Counted from the stretch's first letter, positions 1-8,058 are shown. The stretch: DNA of 33,356 bases from Candidatus Binatus sp. (GCF_030646925.1 NZ_JAUSKL010000010.1:1-33356); one strand, 5' to 3'. Translations and numbers: made by a program. The notes: generated by a model not told the origin, from the letters alone.

Positions 1-1497
1 GTCGCATTCGGCGCATCTAAGCGCCGGAATCGGCACGCCCCACGCGCGCTGGCGCGAGAGCGTCCAGTCGGGACGCGTCTCGGTCATATTGCGGATGCGA
101 TCGCGCGACCATCCGGGGAACCATTTCACGCTGTCGATTGCGCCGATGAGTTTGGCGCGCAGGCCCGCGTGATCGATGCTCAAAAACCATTGCTCGGTGG
201 CGCGGAAAATGAGCGGATTCTTGCATCGCCAGCAATGCGGATAGCTGTGCGCGAAGTTGCGCGCGTTGAGCAGCGCGCCAACCGATTTGAGTTTCGCGAC
301 GATCGAGTTGTTGGCCTTGAAGACATTTTGTCCTGCCCATTCGCCGCCGTCGGCGGTAAACACGCCGCCGTTATCGACCGGCGTAAACGGCGCGAGCCCG
401 TACGTTTTGCCGACGACGAAATCCTCGTAGCCATGCCCCGGCGCGGTGTGCACAAGGCCGGTGCCGGTGTCGGCAGTGACGTGCCCGCCGTACATCAGCT
501 TCACGTCGCGCACGAGAAACGGATGCCGAAAAATATCCTGGCCGTCGAGCGCTTTGAGCGCCGCGCGATCGAGATCGATTCGCTTGCTGACTTCGAGCGC
601 GCATTCTTTTTCGACCGAATCGGCGAGCCGCGCCGCGACGACGTAGTAGTTGCCTCCGGATTTGAGCGCGACGTAGTCGAACGTCTCGTTCAGCGAAATT
701 CCGAGATTCGCCGGCAGCGTCCACGGCGTCGTGGTCCAGATGACCGCGAACAGTTTGCCCGCGCGATGCGCTTCGGCAAGTTCGCGCCCGTCGGACGAAT
801 CAGCGGCGAGCGCGGCCGCATCTTTGAGATTCGAGTTGAAGGCGAACGCGACGTAAATCGACGGCGAGGTATGCTCGCGATACTCGACTTCGGCCTCGGC
901 CAGCGCGGTGCGGCAATCGAAGCACCAATGCACCGGCCGCAGTCCGCGATACACGTAGCCGAGCTCGACCATCTTGCGCAGCACGCCGATTTCGACCGCG
1001 TCGTACGCCGGCGCCATCGTGAGGTACGGATTGAACCAGTCGCCGATCGCACCGAGGCGGCGAAAATCCGCGCGCTGAATATCGATCCACTTTTCGGCTT
1101 CGGCGCGGCAAAGTTTCCGCAGTTCGAGTTTCGAGATCGTGCGCGCCTTATCGCCGAGTTCGCGCGCGACCTTGTACTCGATCGGCATCCCGTGACAGTC
1201 CCATCCGGGAACGAACGGCGTGCGATATCCCATCATCGAGCGCGATCGCACGACAAAATCTTTCAGAATTTTGTTGAGCGCGGTGCCAAGATGAACACGT
1301 CCGTTGGCATACGGCGGGCCGTCGTGGAGCACCCACGGAGTGGCGTCCTTGCGCGCGGTCATCAGGCGGCCGTAGAGATCGATTTCGTCCCAATGCTTGA
1401 GCATTTCCGGCTCCCGCTTGGGCAGATTGGCCTTCATCGGGAAGTCGGTTTTGGGGAGTTTCAGGGTCGCTTTGTAATCGGTATCAGGCACAGGCAC
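1..1497 (-). CDS. ileS: Isoleucyl-tRNA synthetase, N-terminal half (runs off the window)
   Basis: Class I aminoacyl-tRNA synthetase that charges tRNA-Ile in the cytoplasm. The 499 codons present match the IleS N-terminus throughout: a YKATLKLPKTDFPMKANL opening, the nucleotide-binding signature PPYANGRVHLG near residues 60-71, VPGWDCHGMPIE, the editing-domain stretch with TTPWTLPAN, and SRQRAWGVPIP at the window edge. The KMSKS loop and zinc-finger end lie beyond position 1. The signature reads HLGT rather than HLGH, a variant I believe occurs in other IleS proteins. The start is uncertain: GTG 1497 and GTG 1491 are both in frame and give the usual N-terminus. The only AAGGAG lies about 28 nt upstream of 1497, which is too far. 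The next in-frame ATG (1437) would remove conserved residues. The reading frame is open to the edge, so this is a partial gene and not a pseudogene. Confidence 0.96.
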   Translation of the reverse strand, partial: MPVPDTDYKATLKLPKTDFPMKANLPKREPEMLKHWDEIDLYGRLMTARKDATPWVLHDGPPYANGRVHLGTALNKILKDFVVRSRSMMGYRTPFVPGWDCHGMPIEYKVARELGDKARTISKLELRKLCRAEAEKWIDIQRADFRRLGAIGDWFNPYLTMAPAYDAVEIGVLRKMVELGYVYRGLRPVHWCFDCRTALAEAEVEYREHTSPSIYVAFAFNSNLKDAAALAADSSDGRELAEAHRAGKLFAVIWTTTPWTLPANLGISLNETFDYVALKSGGNYYVVAARLADSVEKECALEVSKRIDLDRAALKALDGQDIFRHPFLVRDVKLMYGGHVTADTGTGLVHTAPGHGYEDFVVGKTYGLAPFTPVDNGGVFTADGGEWAGQNVFKANNSIVAKLKSVGALLNARNFAHSYPHCWRCKNPLIFRATEQWFLSIDHAGLRAKLIGAIDSVKWFPGWSRDRIRNMTETRPDWTLSRQRAWGVPIPALRCAECD

Positions 1498-1644
1498 TTG
1501 GCCGGCGCGCGGCGCCGGGGCGATCTCCTTGATGCGCTAGAATTGTGAATCCGTCCGATCAAGATTAACTGACGCCGCCGCAGTGCGCGAGTGCGCGCGC
1601 CCACGCGCCAGATGAATCCGCCGAAACCGCGTGATCGGCTCGCG

Positions 1645-2091
1645 CTAATCCTTCTTCCCGGACGGCTGAGCGAACGCAAGCGTCGGAAAACCCGACCCCA
1701 TCTGGATCAACACGCCATGCGACGAGCGTGGCGAGATGTACGCCTCGTAGGACGTCGGCGACCACTCGGTTTCATCGACGACGCGCACGCCCTGCTCCTT
1801 CAGTTCGGCAACTTTGCGCTTGGGATCGGGCACGTCGAAGGTCAGATGATGCATCCCTTCGCCGCGCTTCTCGATAAATTTATGCAGAAAGGAATTCGCG
1901 CCGAGCGGCTCGAGCAATTCGATCGTGAGGCCGTTCAGATCGAAAACCGCGAGCGTGTATCCGGCCGCTTCGCTCGCCACCTGATGCGCGAAATGCGCGC
2001 CGAGCACGTTCTCGAAAAACTTGCGCGCGCCTGCGAGGCTCTTCACCGCGATACCGATATGATCGAGTTTGCCGAATGGTTCGTTCGCCAT
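1645..2091 (-). CDS. VOC-superfamily protein, methylmalonyl-CoA epimerase-like
   Basis: A 148-residue protein of the glyoxalase/VOC fold. LDHIGIAVKSL near the N-terminus, IELLEPLG, FIEKRGEGMHHLTFDV and a C-terminal HGVLIQM follow the methylmalonyl-CoA epimerase order, an enzyme that interconverts (2R)- and (2S)-methylmalonyl-CoA in propionyl-CoA metabolism. The metal-ligand His residues in the first and third motifs are present. The final motif, normally GVLIEL with a metal-binding Glu, reads GVLIQM, so one ligand is Gln. Start ATG 2091 is chosen because it begins right before the conserved motif and is preceded by CGGAGAG; the frame is open upstream to 2136. It lies 147 bp upstream of ileS on the same strand. 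Family assignment is firm; the exact substrate is inferred. Confidence 0.82.
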   Translation of the reverse strand: MANEPFGKLDHIGIAVKSLAGARKFFENVLGAHFAHQVASEAAGYTLAVFDLNGLTIELLEPLGANSFLHKFIEKRGEGMHHLTFDVPDPKRKVAELKEQGVRVVDETEWSPTSYEAYISPRSSHGVLIQMGSGFPTLAFAQPSGKKD

Positions 2092-2219
2092 CTCTCTCCG
2101 ATTCTCCGCGCCCGGACCGATTCGCAGCCGGGCCAACGGAGCTTAGCGCCGGCGATCCTCGACCGGCAAATGGCGGCGCGGGCTTGCGCAACCGCAGCCC
2201 GATCGGCAATAGAGCAGGC

Positions 2220-2720
2220 ATGCCGGCAACACCGTGGAACCTGCCACCGATCGTCAAAGTGTACGAGGCGCTCGGCGCGGTCGGCGACGGCCGCGTGCGA
2301 ATCGAGGACGCGCGGCGGGCAATCGTCACCTCGTCCGACGGCTCGAAAAATTACGAAGTCGAGATGTCCGCGGACGGACGCGAGATCGCTTCCAACGACA
2401 ACGCGTCGTATTGGCGCGGCTACCTCGGCTATCCGGCGATCGCGGTGCTGATCGAGCGTGGCTTCTATCGCGCGCCGGCCAACGTCAGCGACGCGCTCGC
2501 GGGAGTGGCGTGGAAAGAGCTCAACACCAAATTCAGGAACGACTACGCACAGACGATCGCGGAAGTGGAAAAGCACGTCGAGCAGAGCGGCCACGATCCC
2601 GACGCGGTGCGATCCGAAGCCGACGCGGTGCTCTCATTTCTGCGCGAACTGAATCCGGTGCGCGGCAAACGCACTCGTCCGCCCGCCGAAAGGCCCAAAC
2701 CCAAAGCGCCGCGACGCTAG
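2220..2720 (+). CDS. Conserved-looking hypothetical protein
   Basis: A 166-residue soluble protein I do not recognise. It opens MPATPWNLPPIVKVYEALGA, has a mixed middle with a WRGYLGYPAIAVLIERGFY segment that looks like a structured core, an amphipathic helical stretch (about residues 95-140), and a basic, proline-rich tail ending PKPKAPRR. Codon use is strongly GC-ending at third positions, as in the flanking genes. ATG 2220 is preferred (GAGCAGG a few bases upstream). The open frame reaches 2076, but those extra codons would overlap the divergent VOC gene starting at 2091. No signal peptide, membrane segment or catalytic motif is visible. It may share a divergent control region with the VOC gene. 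Confidence 0.75.
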   Translation: MPATPWNLPPIVKVYEALGAVGDGRVRIEDARRAIVTSSDGSKNYEVEMSADGREIASNDNASYWRGYLGYPAIAVLIERGFYRAPANVSDALAGVAWKELNTKFRNDYAQTIAEVEKHVEQSGHDPDAVRSEADAVLSFLRELNPVRGKRTRPPAERPKPKAPRR

Positions 2721-2790
2721 CTCCCGGCCGCTCATTGTGAGCCCGAATTTCAAGGTGCTAGCTTCGACGCCAACCAACGGCGAGGTGACG

Positions 2791-3420
2791 ATGGCGAACG
2801 GTGCGACTGATTCGATTGCCCCATTTTTTACGATCTGGACCGAGCCGCGCGCAACGATCCGGCGAATCGTCGATACCGATCCAACCCGCCACACACTCGC
2901 ACTCGCCGCGCTCGCGCCGGCGCTGGCCACGCTCGAAAGCCAATGGTCCAAGGCGATCGGCAATTCCGGAAACATCTCGGCGCTATGGCCAATCGGGGTC
3001 GTATTCGCGGTCGCCGCGGCGGCGGTGTTCGGAATCGGGGTGCTTTATCTGAACGGCGTGGTGCTGCGATGGTCAAGCGGCCTGCTCGGCGGGACCGCCA
3101 CCCGAACCGAAGTCCGCGCGGCGATCACATGGTCGCAGGTGCCGTCGATCGTCGCGGGCGCGATCACGATCGCTGCGCTGCTCACGGGCGCGATCGTCCC
3201 GCCGACCGCGGGCGCCGGCGGCTCCCTCAAAGCCAGCCCTCAGTTGATCGAGTTGGGATTGCTGAACGGTATCCTTGCCATCTGGGGCTTCGTGATATCG
3301 CTCAAATGCCTCGGCGAAGTGAACCGATTCTCGGCCTGGCGGGCGCTCGGCGCAGTACTCATTCCATTAGTCATTTTAGTAGTGGTAATCGTAGTCATTG
3401 CGCGACTCGTAGCAAGATAG
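2791..3420 (+). CDS. Yip1-family integral membrane protein
   Basis: A 209-residue membrane protein. The opening DSIAPFFTIWTEPRATIRRIVD resembles the start of bacterial Yip1-domain proteins, in which a short cytoplasmic segment of the type FxxIWxxPxxTxRxI precedes about five membrane helices. Hydrophobic segments are visible near residues 35-50, 70-92, 112-132, 150-168 and 185-207, the last rich in Val and Ile. ATG 2791 has GAGGTG just upstream; a GTG at 2737 is in frame but lacks a comparable site. The function of bacterial Yip1 proteins is poorly known, with a membrane-organisation role usually assumed. It converges on recD2 with a 35-bp gap containing no strong terminator. Confidence 0.85.
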   Translation: MANGATDSIAPFFTIWTEPRATIRRIVDTDPTRHTLALAALAPALATLESQWSKAIGNSGNISALWPIGVVFAVAAAAVFGIGVLYLNGVVLRWSSGLLGGTATRTEVRAAITWSQVPSIVAGAITIAALLTGAIVPPTAGAGGSLKASPQLIELGLLNGILAIWGFVISLKCLGEVNRFSAWRALGAVLIPLVILVVVIVVIARLVAR

Positions 3421-3455
3421 TTGATTCGCGACTGAGATTTCGCCGCGGCGACTGG

Positions 3456-5783
3456 CTAATCAACATGTAATCGCGATGCGAGGCGCGAGAAGCGCAGGCG
3501 CTCGTCCTGATTGCGCACCGCCTGCTGCAAAGCCGATCTGGAGCCGACCAGCACGCAGACCCGCTCCGCGCGCGTGATCGCGGTGTAGAGCAGGTTTCGC
3601 CGCAGCATCAGGTAGTGGCTCGAATGAATCGGCATCACCACCGCCGGGTACTGGCTACCCTGGCTCTTGTGAACCGAGATTGCGTACGCGAGCCCGAGTT
3701 CGTCCAGTTCTGACAGTTCGTAGTCGGCGTGCGCCTCTTCGAACATCACGCTGACGCGCGCCTTCTCGGAATTGATATTGACGATACGGCCGATCGATCC
3801 GTTGAAGATTGCCTTGTCATAATTGTTGCGAAGCTGGATCACGCGGTCGCCTTCGCGGAACGTGCGATCGCCGGCGCGCAGTTCCCGTCCCGCAGGATTC
3901 AGCAGCGCCTGCAATTCGCGATTGAGCGCCTGCGTGCCGAGCGGCCCGCGATTCATCGGCGTGATGACCTGAATTTCGCGCGGGTCGCTTAGCCCGAAAC
4001 GCCCGACCAGCCGCTGCTGCACGAGTTGCTTGATCGTCGCGAGCACGTCCTCGGCGGCGCTGCGCTCGAAGAAGAAAAAATCGCCGGCCGCGTCGTTCGA
4101 GATATCGGGAAATTCGCCGCGATTCAGGCGATGAGCATTTGCGACAATCAAGCTCTGGCGCGCCTGTCGGTAAACCTCGCGCAGTTGCACCACCGGGACC
4201 AGTTCTGACGCGATCACGTCCTTCAGCACGCTGCCCGGTCCGACCGACGGGAGCTGGTCGCGATCGCCCACCAGCAGCAGCGAGCAGTTCGGCATCAGCG
4301 CCGTCACCAGGCTCGAGGCGAGCTCGAGATCCATCATCGAGGCTTCGTCGATGATCAGAAAATTCGTGCGCAGCGGAAATTCCTTGCCCCGCACGAAGCC
4401 GCCGCTCTCCGGCGCGTATTCGAGCAAGCGATGGATCGTCTTCGCATCGTGCCCCGACGCTTCCTTGAGCCGCTTCGCCGCGCGGCCGGTCGGCGCCGCG
4501 AGCGCCGGCTTGATGTTCATCGACGCCAGCGCGACCAGCAGCGAGCGGAGCAGCGTGGTCTTGCCGGTGCCGGGGCCGCCGGTGATTACGGTGACGCGGC
4601 TCGCCAGCGCGCATCGAAGCGCGCTCTTCTGCTCGGATGAAAGTTCGAGTTCCGAGGACTTGATTGCCGCGCCGAGCGCGCGTTCGATCGCCTCCTTGCC
4701 GAGTGCGCGGCCGGCGTTCAACTCCGCGATCCGGTGCGCGACGTTGACCTCGGCCTCGTGCAGGCGCGCGAGATAAACTGCCAGGTGATTTCCCGCGCCG
4801 TGTTCTGCTCCATCGCCAACCGCGTCGCGCGCCTCCTCGACAACGATCTCGCCACTGGTCGCGAGTTCGGCGACGGCCTCGCGCGCGAGATCCGGTTCCA
4901 TCTCGAGCGCGCTGCGAAACTGGCCCTCGAGATACTCGAACGGCGAGTAAACGTGCCCTTCGTCGGACATCCGCTCGAGGATGTAGAGCACCGCGGCGCG
5001 CGCGCGCTGAATCGAGTTGCGCGGTACGCCGAGTTTCTCGGCGACCGCGTCGGCAGTGCGGAATCCGATCCCGTGGATCGTGCGCGCGAGCACATATGGA
5101 TCCTCGCGCACGACCTCGAGCGCATTCTTGCCGTAAAATTTGAGTATTCGCCGCGCATGCGATGCCGCGACACCATGGCCGCGCAGGAATACGGTGAGTT
5201 CGCGCAGTCCCGACGAATCACGCCATGCCGCCGCAATCCGCCTCGCCACGACCCCGCCGATCCCGGGAACCTCGCGCATCCGCTCGGGCGCATTGTCGAG
5301 CACCGCGCCGAGCGTGTCGCCGAAGTACTCCGCGATCCGGCGCGCGGTGGCGCGGCCGACGCCATGAATTTCCGACGCGAGATAGCGCTCGATCGCGACG
5401 GCGCCGGCCGGCCGCAGAGTCTCGAAATCGATCACCTTGAACTGATCGCCGAAACGCGGATGCTTTTCGAATTTTCCCTGCGCCCGAATCGTCGAACCCA
5501 CCTCCAGTCCCGCGAGATTGCCGACGACCACCGTGCGCCGATCGTCGCCATGCTCGACCGGCGTGACGATTACCGCGACCGAATAGCCGCTGTTGTCATT
5601 GACGTAGAGGACCTGGTCGAGGATGCCTTCGACGGTTTCCTGGTTTTGCGGTGCTGCCACGAACTGAGGATTACGCTTGGATGACTCTGCGTCTAGTTGG
5701 AGCCCCGGTGATCCGTCCACAACGGCGCTCCCGGCGCTCGTCGCGCCGATCATAGAACAAGTAACGCGAGTGTTCGCAAGCAT
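3456..5783 (-). CDS. recD2: RecD2-type ATP-dependent DNA helicase (SF1B)
   Basis: A 775-residue helicase of the RecD2 type, a 5'-3' single-strand DNA translocase that acts without RecBC. The N-terminal domain opens ETVEGILDQVLYVNDNSGYS and is followed by helix-hairpin-helix repeats (IHGVGRATARRIAEYFG about 139-155, VPGIGGVVARRI about 172-183, IHGIGFRTADAVAEKLG about 236-252). The motor shows Walker A GGPGTGKTT (402-410), Walker B IIDEAS (477-482), motif III VGDRDQLPSVGPG (505-517), motif V AYAISVHKSQGSQ and motif VI NLLYTAITRAERV. ATG 5783 begins the open frame; conserved sequence starts near residue 48, so an internal start is possible. It abuts the left edge of the accessory island. RecD2 is linked to repair and replication-fork stability. 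Confidence 0.95.
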   Translation of the reverse strand: MLANTRVTCSMIGATSAGSAVVDGSPGLQLDAESSKRNPQFVAAPQNQETVEGILDQVLYVNDNSGYSVAVIVTPVEHGDDRRTVVVGNLAGLEVGSTIRAQGKFEKHPRFGDQFKVIDFETLRPAGAVAIERYLASEIHGVGRATARRIAEYFGDTLGAVLDNAPERMREVPGIGGVVARRIAAAWRDSSGLRELTVFLRGHGVAASHARRILKFYGKNALEVVREDPYVLARTIHGIGFRTADAVAEKLGVPRNSIQRARAAVLYILERMSDEGHVYSPFEYLEGQFRSALEMEPDLAREAVAELATSGEIVVEEARDAVGDGAEHGAGNHLAVYLARLHEAEVNVAHRIAELNAGRALGKEAIERALGAAIKSSELELSSEQKSALRCALASRVTVITGGPGTGKTTLLRSLLVALASMNIKPALAAPTGRAAKRLKEASGHDAKTIHRLLEYAPESGGFVRGKEFPLRTNFLIIDEASMMDLELASSLVTALMPNCSLLLVGDRDQLPSVGPGSVLKDVIASELVPVVQLREVYRQARQSLIVANAHRLNRGEFPDISNDAAGDFFFFERSAAEDVLATIKQLVQQRLVGRFGLSDPREIQVITPMNRGPLGTQALNRELQALLNPAGRELRAGDRTFREGDRVIQLRNNYDKAIFNGSIGRIVNINSEKARVSVMFEEAHADYELSELDELGLAYAISVHKSQGSQYPAVVMPIHSSHYLMLRRNLLYTAITRAERVCVLVGSRSALQQAVRNQDERLRFSRLASRLHVD

Positions 5784-5834
5784 CGCGACCTATCGGGTAG
5801 TGGGCGGTTTTGGAAAATGAGCCGTCGAAACTAC

Positions 5835-6506
5835 TCAATCCTCGAAAAACGACTGGAACGCATCAAGCACGTCGGCAACCTTCAGTTGGAGCAACTCAAG
5901 CGTCTCTATGACCGGCGATTCATCGCGGAACTTTATTGGCAGCGTCAGATTGTACTCCACGTGCATGGGATCGTTCACGACTCCAGATGGTGTTTGGCGG
6001 TTGAACACGTGAAAAGGTATGCGATACATCGTCTGTCCGCTCGTGCGCATGAATATCGGATCACGGTGTTTGTCAGTATCGGTGAGTTCTCGGATTTTAC
6101 GTATCCAGGTGTTTCCGTTGTACGGTTGGAGCTTCTCGATCACTGTCACTTGTTTGCCCTTAACGCCTTTGAGCAGGGACGGAATTTGACGTGCGAAGTC
6201 CTTTGGAGTCTCACAAATCGGAAATTGCAGGCTCTCATTGATGGGTTTCGAGTTCAAAATCACAAGAGAGCTCACAAGGTAGTTAAGAGCGGTACGAAGC
6301 GGCTGAACGATCTCGCTCACGTCCAGTTCAAAGCTTTTGATGGGATTCGGAAATTCGTAGCTGACGTCGCGCGGGTTTCGTCGATTTAGTTGCGGAACGA
6401 CGACATCATGTTGGAGTTCCCTAAATTCTTCTATTCGGACTTTGAAATCCGACAAGCGTTCTTTGGACCGCTCTACTCGACGATAGGCGTCATCCAGTGA
6501 AGCCAT
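5835..6506 (-). CDS. Hypothetical protein of the accessory island
   Basis: A 223-residue soluble protein that I do not assign to a family. The first 30 residues form a charged helix (MASLDDAYRRVERSKERLSD). A middle region contains EIVQPLRTALNYLVSSLVIL, and IRKIRELTDTDKHRDPIF is followed by a beta-rich C-terminus and a closing helix ending DAFQSFFED. The TDTDKHR stretch is the most conspicuous polar motif. Codon use is clearly more AT-rich than in recD2. Its ATG directly abuts the TAA of the upstream small gene, so the two are probably translationally coupled. It may form a two-gene accessory module with that gene; no toxin, nuclease or methylase motif was seen. Confidence 0.72.
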   Translation of the reverse strand: MASLDDAYRRVERSKERLSDFKVRIEEFRELQHDVVVPQLNRRNPRDVSYEFPNPIKSFELDVSEIVQPLRTALNYLVSSLVILNSKPINESLQFPICETPKDFARQIPSLLKGVKGKQVTVIEKLQPYNGNTWIRKIRELTDTDKHRDPIFMRTSGQTMYRIPFHVFNRQTPSGVVNDPMHVEYNLTLPIKFRDESPVIETLELLQLKVADVLDAFQSFFED

Positions 6507-6692
6507 TTAATCAAGGCGGAGTGGCGGAAGAAGATCGTATTTCTCCGCGAGGTCGTGGAGCGCTTGATGCGCCCGTGCTGCACCGCCGAGGGTTTCGCCA
6601 TTGAGGCCAGCGAGGATAACCATGTCTCGAATCTCAGTTAACAAACTCACGATCTGAGATTCAGTTTCCGATTCTGTATTGCGTCGTGCCAT
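6507..6692 (-). CDS. Small hypothetical protein, coupled to the next gene
   Basis: A 61-residue protein, MARRNTESETESQIVSLLTE at the N-terminus, then a helical segment with AARAHQALHDLAEKYDLLPP. It looks like a short all-helical protein with no recognisable domain. The stop TAA (6509-6507) is followed immediately by the ATG of the 223-residue gene, an arrangement typical of coupled partners. The start codon lies only 20 bp from the start of the divergent KGG gene at 6713, so the two genes share one compact control region. Support comes from the coupling and the compositional match to the island. Its function is unknown. Confidence 0.6.
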   Translation of the reverse strand: MARRNTESETESQIVSLLTEIRDMVILAGLNGETLGGAARAHQALHDLAEKYDLLPPLRLD

Positions 6693-6706
6693 ATTTCTGT
6701 CATACT
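6679..6706 (+). promoter_or_regulatory. Candidate promoter for a leaderless KGG-gene transcript
   Basis: TTGCGT (6679-6684), a 16-bp spacer and CATACT (6701-6706) form a moderate sigma70-like promoter. The ATG at 6713 begins about 7 nt after the -10 element, so the transcript would have almost no leader. No ribosome-binding site precedes that ATG, which fits. Twelve bases at 6720-6731 (CCCGAGCAAGCA) exactly match 8046-8057 in the P63C control region. This is inferred from sequence only. Confidence 0.35.
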
Positions 6707-6712
6707 ACGCTC

Positions 6713-6967
6713 ATGCCTTCCCGAGCAAGCAGAGGCGGTAAACGCGCCGATTCCATTCAGAACGCCCTTCGCGTCGTAGAAGAGGCGACTGGTGACGTAT
6801 TGAAGCCCGCAGAGGGCAAGAATCCCCATGCGCAGGCGCTATCGGCGCTCGGAGCGTCGAAGGGCGGGAAGGCTCGGGCAGCTAATCTGTCAGAGAAGCG
6901 TCGGAAGGAAATAGCGCGAAAGGCCGCGAAATCTAGATGGGCGTCGCAGTCGAAGCCTTCTCGGTGA
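6713..6967 (+). CDS. Small basic protein with a KGG/SKGGKARA motif
   Basis: An 84-residue, Lys/Arg/Ala-rich protein. Residues about 47-75 carry SKGGKARAANLS followed by KEIARKAAKSRW, a motif seen in many small bacterial proteins and at the N-terminus of P63C-domain proteins. The same motif opens the convergent neighbour (SKGGRARAKALS, SEIAKKAAEARW), with 18 of 28 positions identical by hand alignment. ATG 6713 is chosen; the GTG at 6686 would add nine residues and overlap the divergent gene. The last 35 bp overlap the 3' end of the P63C gene tail to tail. The motif suggests a basic nucleic-acid-binding element, but that is inference. It may act with, or regulate, the P63C protein. Confidence 0.72.
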   Translation: MPSRASRGGKRADSIQNALRVVEEATGDVLKPAEGKNPHAQALSALGASKGGKARAANLSEKRRKEIARKAAKSRWASQSKPSR

Positions 6968-7946
6968 ACGGAAGTTCTAAGTTATTGCCCTTTCTTGGAA
7001 ACGCACGGTTCACCAACCTGTAGAAATCATTCCACGAGCTTGACGCTCGCATAAATCCGATTAGGGCATACAGATGCTGGGCCAGCGCGGGATGGCCAAC
7101 ATCTTCCGTGAACAATTGATGGTGTCTGCCTTTGCGACGGCCTCTATCATCCTTCGGGTTTCGTTCTTCAAGTTCCTTTAGCAGGCTCGGGAGAATCCGT
7201 TCGTACACGAGATCGATGGTGTATTTTGCGACAACGCTGTAACGATTCTTTGACATGCCTTTCCATTCCCAATTCTTGAGCCGATAAATCTGTTCATAAA
7301 ATTCGTCTGGGAATCGCTTAGCCCAAGCAGCTAATTCCTTTCTCAGAAACTTATCGAGAAGCGCCTGTAGAGCTTCTCGTGCTCGGACACTCTGAAATCC
7401 GGTGGCCTCATCGATCAAAGCGATCAGTCCAATCGTCGCGAACCCGCGATAAAGAATCCTGCATGCCTCAGCGATATGTTCTTGATTTGGCCGAAGTTTT
7501 TTCGCGTATCGCGCGTCCATAAAAACTTGGCAGACCAACGGCAGAAGCTCCGCACGATAGCCGATAGCAATTTGACCGTTCAATCTAAAAAGTACAGGTT
7601 TGGAATTCTCTTCTAACTCCTTGGGAATAAAGGGTTTCAGGTTGTCCGCTGTCAAAAATACGGGCAGTTGGAATTCCTTGTCAAAAGCCCTGCCGCCTTT
7701 GACCTTTCCCCTTCTTCCAATCGCTCGAACAAACGTAGCCCGCGTCAGAACGTGAGTCTCTCCGTCTTCAAGAACTGCGCACGAAATCTCCGCGTCTCCG
7801 ATTTGCAACGTACCTGGATGGGTCGCGTTAAGAATATCCGGCGACCATCGCGCCTCAGCTGCCTTCTTGGCGATCTCAGATCGCTCCGTGGCTGATAGAG
7901 CTTTAGCTCTTGCGCGGCCACCCTTTGACTGCATCGATTCATCCAT
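6933..7946 (-). CDS. P63C-domain protein with N-terminal KGG motif
   Basis: A 337-residue protein. Residues 7-34 form the KGG motif (SKGGRARAKALS then AARW-type ending). It is followed by THPGTLQIGDAEISCAVLED, GRAFDKEFQLPVFLTADNLK, and the P63C-domain core: RAELLPLVCQVFMDAR, IGLIALIDEATGFQ, FPDEFYEQIYRLKNWEW and LTEDVGHPALAQHLYALIGF. This matches the P63C family (Pfam PF10546), found in phages and bacterial accessory regions and of unknown function; members are about this length, so it looks intact. The ATG at 7946 itself overlaps one copy of the island's 9-bp repeated word. A promoter with further copies lies upstream, suggesting autoregulation, perhaps through its own KGG motif. Confidence 0.85.
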   Translation of the reverse strand: MDESMQSKGGRARAKALSATERSEIAKKAAEARWSPDILNATHPGTLQIGDAEISCAVLEDGETHVLTRATFVRAIGRRGKVKGGRAFDKEFQLPVFLTADNLKPFIPKELEENSKPVLFRLNGQIAIGYRAELLPLVCQVFMDARYAKKLRPNQEHIAEACRILYRGFATIGLIALIDEATGFQSVRAREALQALLDKFLRKELAAWAKRFPDEFYEQIYRLKNWEWKGMSKNRYSVVAKYTIDLVYERILPSLLKELEERNPKDDRGRRKGRHHQLFTEDVGHPALAQHLYALIGFMRASSSWNDFYRLVNRAFPRKGNNLELPFTEKASTATPI

Positions 7947-8058
7947 GCTTGCTAACCTCGCACTTCAGATGCTTGCAGGATATTCCCAGCAAGCATATCG
8001 TGTCAATCGGAAGCGGATGCTTGCTGGAGGTCTTGACAATGCGTGCCCGAGCAAGCAT
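7945..8058. repeat. Five copies of a 9-bp word in a divergent promoter region
   Basis: ATGCTTGCT or its complement occurs at 7945-7953, 7969-7977 (last base A), 7988-7996 (reverse), 8017-8025 and 8050-8058 (reverse): five sites in 114 bp, four exact. Two sites sit on the P63C promoter, one between -35 and -10 and one touching the -10. Another overlaps the -10 of the plus-strand promoter, and another covers the P63C start codon. This placement is what an iterated operator would show. An eighth-of-nine match lies at 6724-6732 in the start of the KGG gene. Confidence 0.7.
7977..8006 (-). promoter_or_regulatory. Sigma70-like promoter for the P63C gene
   Basis: On the minus strand, TTGACA (8006-8001) is followed by an 18-bp spacer and TATCCT (7982-7977). 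Transcription would begin near 7970, about 25 nt before the ATG at 7946. One repeat copy (7988-7996) lies in the spacer and another (7969-7977) overlaps the -10 and start site, consistent with repression by a site-specific binder. Confidence 0.55.

Noticed and set aside
169-1548. 459-aa plus-strand ORF
   Set aside because: It is the antisense shadow of ileS; the minus-strand frame carries all IleS motifs.
3420-3470. Terminator between the Yip1 and recD2 genes
   Set aside because: GTTGATT/AATCAAC form an inverted repeat, but the loop is about 30 nt and no T-run follows.
4734-5684. 316-aa plus-strand ORF
   Set aside because: It is antisense to recD2, with Arg-rich composition typical of shadows in GC-rich DNA.
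5776-5783. Further copy of the 9-bp word at the recD2 start (and at 26284-26291)
   Set aside because: An 8-base match is expected about once by chance in a window of this size; these are isolated copies outside any cluster.
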